DNA from: an uncultured Porphyromonadaceae bacterium
GTDB taxonomy: Bacteria > Bacteroidota > Bacteroidia > Bacteroidales > Muribaculaceae
Reading direction: 5' to 3'
DNA: 64,000 nt
Assembly: GCA_902495075.1 (NCBI GenBank)
Contig: CABUVO010000023.1
Coordinates: 11,105 to 75,104, forward strand
Shown here: positions 62,781 through 64,000 of the stretch, in pieces
Position numbering within the stretch: the first letter of the stretch is position 1
How the letters are laid out: every line of letters starts with the position of its first letter
Translations under genes and position numbers: made by a program
Notes under the pieces: generated by a model
The model's input: the letters and a program-made list of their open reading frames with translations, nothing else
Database searches by the model: none
What the model was told of the DNA's origin: nothing

Positions 62781-63746
62781 TATCGAACTGGGTTCGATAA
62801 GGTAAAAAGTAAAAGGGAATAGGTAAAAAGAAAGAATTGGCAAGACTCTAATGTGAGCGTCAAGTCGTAGCTGCTGTTCGATACAAATTTGTCAAACGTG
62901 CCTCACCGATTACCATCATAAAATCAAAACGCGAAGAAGCGAAGAATAAAAGCTTTTGAGACAATAGCTTAAGATGTTGCGATACAACAATTTAAACACA
63001 GAGACTCAGAGGTACAGAGGGTTTAATTAATGTTCAATGTGAAATGTTGAATGTGTAATTGGAAGGCGCAGAGGCATCTCGCGATGCTGACAGAGCCACA
63101 GAGTTAGAGACTCCATCCGAGACAACCCTCGGCTAAGCACAGAAGTCAGAGCCGATTTCGCGACAACCCTCGGTAAAGCACAGAAGTCAGAGCCGATTTC
63201 GCGACAACCCTCGAAGAGGGTGATTGGTTATAACCCCATATCGGTTAAGCACTTATGAAATAGTGCTTGACCGGTGTGGGGGTCACATAAGTCGTGTCGC
63301 TGCGGCCTCGGAGAGGTCGATTAATAAACTTTGCGCGGTACTATTCGACATCTCCGATGCCGTCTGACGCGAAGAGATCCAACCTCCACACCGACCGGTT
63401 CGTTCCTTGCAGAAACTCCCGGTCGATGTGGGGTTATAATTATATGCCCTCTCCAAGGGCTGACTCGATATTTAAGCTACGGTCTCTGTGTCTCCGTAAG
63501 GTCGTTAAGACCCTCCGCGCCTGAAAATTAACATTATACATTCAAAAATTTCACATTACTTTAAACCTCTGTTCCTCTGTGCCTCCGTGTTAATATTTTC
63601 GTGACAATGTCTGTCTTTTCCTAATTTTGGTTGACTGTCAGATTATGATAACCCTATCTTTAGTTGACTCGGTTTGTTGAGGCGTGTCAATTCACCTTTA
63701 ACCTATTCCCTATAACCTTTAACCTTATCGGGCTGCGCCCGATAAA
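62781..63746. repeat. Nested inverted-repeat mosaic, noncoding
   Basis: Outer arms 62781-62842 and 63685-63746 share the pyrimidine/purine tract and end hairpins (TATCGAAC/GTTCGATA; TATCGGGC/GCCCGATA). Middle arms of about 110 nt (62993-63112 and 63481-63598) are inverted copies with the motif ACACRGAGRCWCAGAGG. Inside are hairpins such as TTAAGCACT/AGTGCTTGA (63244-63271) and CCACACCGACCGG/CCGGTCGATGTGG (63389-63434). No convincing gene was found in it. Confidence 0.78.
63121..63213. repeat. Tandem direct repeat, 41-bp unit
   Basis: Units start at 63121, 63162 and (partial) 63203 with near-identical sequence. It lies inside the mosaic. No spacers and no cas genes, so it is not CRISPR. Confidence 0.85.
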
Positions 63747-63758
63747 TCGGAATCTAAA

Positions 63759-63992
63759 TTATTGATATGTAGCATCGCGGATCTCCTTCATGCCTACGGC
63801 ATATCGGGAGAAGACGCTGATATGGCGGATGGAACGCGGATTTATTTTCTCAAGTTGAGCCAGATCCGGAATTTGAGCCACAGCGGATTCGGCAGCCATT
63901 AGCTGCCGACGGAGAGTCACGGATTGAAGCAGATGGCTACGGATCCCTCCCCAATTGTATTCATCCGGGATATGTCTCCTACTGCGGCGATA
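63759..63992 (-). pseudogene. Open stretch reading in from the edge, possible gene remnant
   Basis: 78 codons are open on the minus strand, ending in TAA at 63761-63759. The protein looks natural (EYNWGGIRSHLLQSVTLRRQ, SRYAVGMKEIRDATYQ) and is basic and helical. The frame is broken upstream by a TAA at 63995-63993, and no good start follows until GTG or ATG about 28-32 codons in. It may be a damaged 3' end of a gene in the neighbouring region, or one sequencing error away from a true gene. Family not recognised. Confidence 0.4.
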
Positions 63993-64000
63993 TTATCCGA

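Noticed and set aside
63121..63213. CRISPR array
   Set aside because: The 41-bp repeats are direct tandem copies without spacers; no cas genes.
63294..63531. Two overlapping short plus-strand frames in the right-hand mosaic
   Set aside because: They lie over inverted-repeat modules that also occur at 22 kb, where the frames are not kept.

Overview
The window looks like a chromosomal segment of an anaerobic gut Bacteroidales. The family Muribaculaceae is plausible but not provable from here. Clues are the many TAnnTTTG (-7) promoters with a TTTG box about 19-20 bp upstream, A-rich start regions with few Shine-Dalgarno sites, TonB-dependent receptors with a carboxypeptidase-regulatory-like N-terminus, an exbB-exbD-exbD-tonB cluster with two ExbD proteins, Na+-NQR, a Bacteroides-type tryptophanase, an S16 protein with a long charged tail, and a serine-type sulfatase. 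I see no prophage, insertion sequence, rRNA operon or CRISPR array.

Layout. 1-10.3 kb: end of a family 2 glycosyltransferase gene, then minus-strand hisS, a DUF3843-like protein and a GH78-like rhamnosidase, a B3/B4-domain protein, a TonB-dependent receptor and an MFS exporter. 10.4-19.7 kb: tex, a macro-like protein, an FKBP isomerase, a YbdG-like MscS channel and a hexapeptide acetyltransferase, with sbcD-sbcC divergent. 19.8-25.2 kb: tRNA-Glu, a DUF418 membrane protein, yaaA, a murB-metallohydrolase fusion, a lipoprotein and tRNA-Met. 25.2-34.2 kb: a Crp-like regulator, a NupG-like nucleoside transporter, rsmE-kdsA-TPR, a sulfatase, ndk and an M23/LysM endopeptidase. 34.3-45.7 kb: a second YbdG-like channel, tnaA, a TraB/GumN protein, HU followed by a membrane-anchored HU-LysM protein, rpsP, prfA, a small membrane protein, a sugar-phosphate nucleotidyltransferase plus a kinase-RapZ fusion, and pgk. 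46-52.6 kb: TonB energy transduction cluster with a PstS-like lipoprotein and a TPR protein. 52.7-61.5 kb: nqrABCDEF, glyA, bioD, a DEDD exonuclease and a small membrane protein. 61.5-64 kb: a beta-barrel protein, then a gene-poor mosaic of inverted repeats and a damaged or partial reading frame at the edge.

How the genes work together. The ExbB/ExbD/TonB machine energises outer-membrane receptors such as the one at 6.6-9.0 kb. Na+-NQR builds a sodium gradient from NADH. The kinase-RapZ fusion and its nucleotidyltransferase match the AmgK-MurU route of cell-wall sugar recycling, which would feed the MurB step encoded at 22-24 kb. kdsA supplies Kdo for lipid A, and the rhamnosidase and sulfatase are glycan-degrading enzymes.

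The most notable non-textbook observations are: (1) an inverted-repeat leader element lying 18 nt before two unrelated start codons, with one arm 15 nt before a third; (2) an HU-acidic linker-TM-LysM protein that could tie DNA to the cell wall; (3) a gapless MurB-metallohydrolase fusion; (4) the kinase-RapZ fusion; (5) a long hairpin directly before a 60-aa membrane-protein gene; (6) a nearly 1-kb nested inverted-repeat mosaic. Eight start codons are placed downstream of the longest-frame start, several of them because a promoter lies in or after the longer version.
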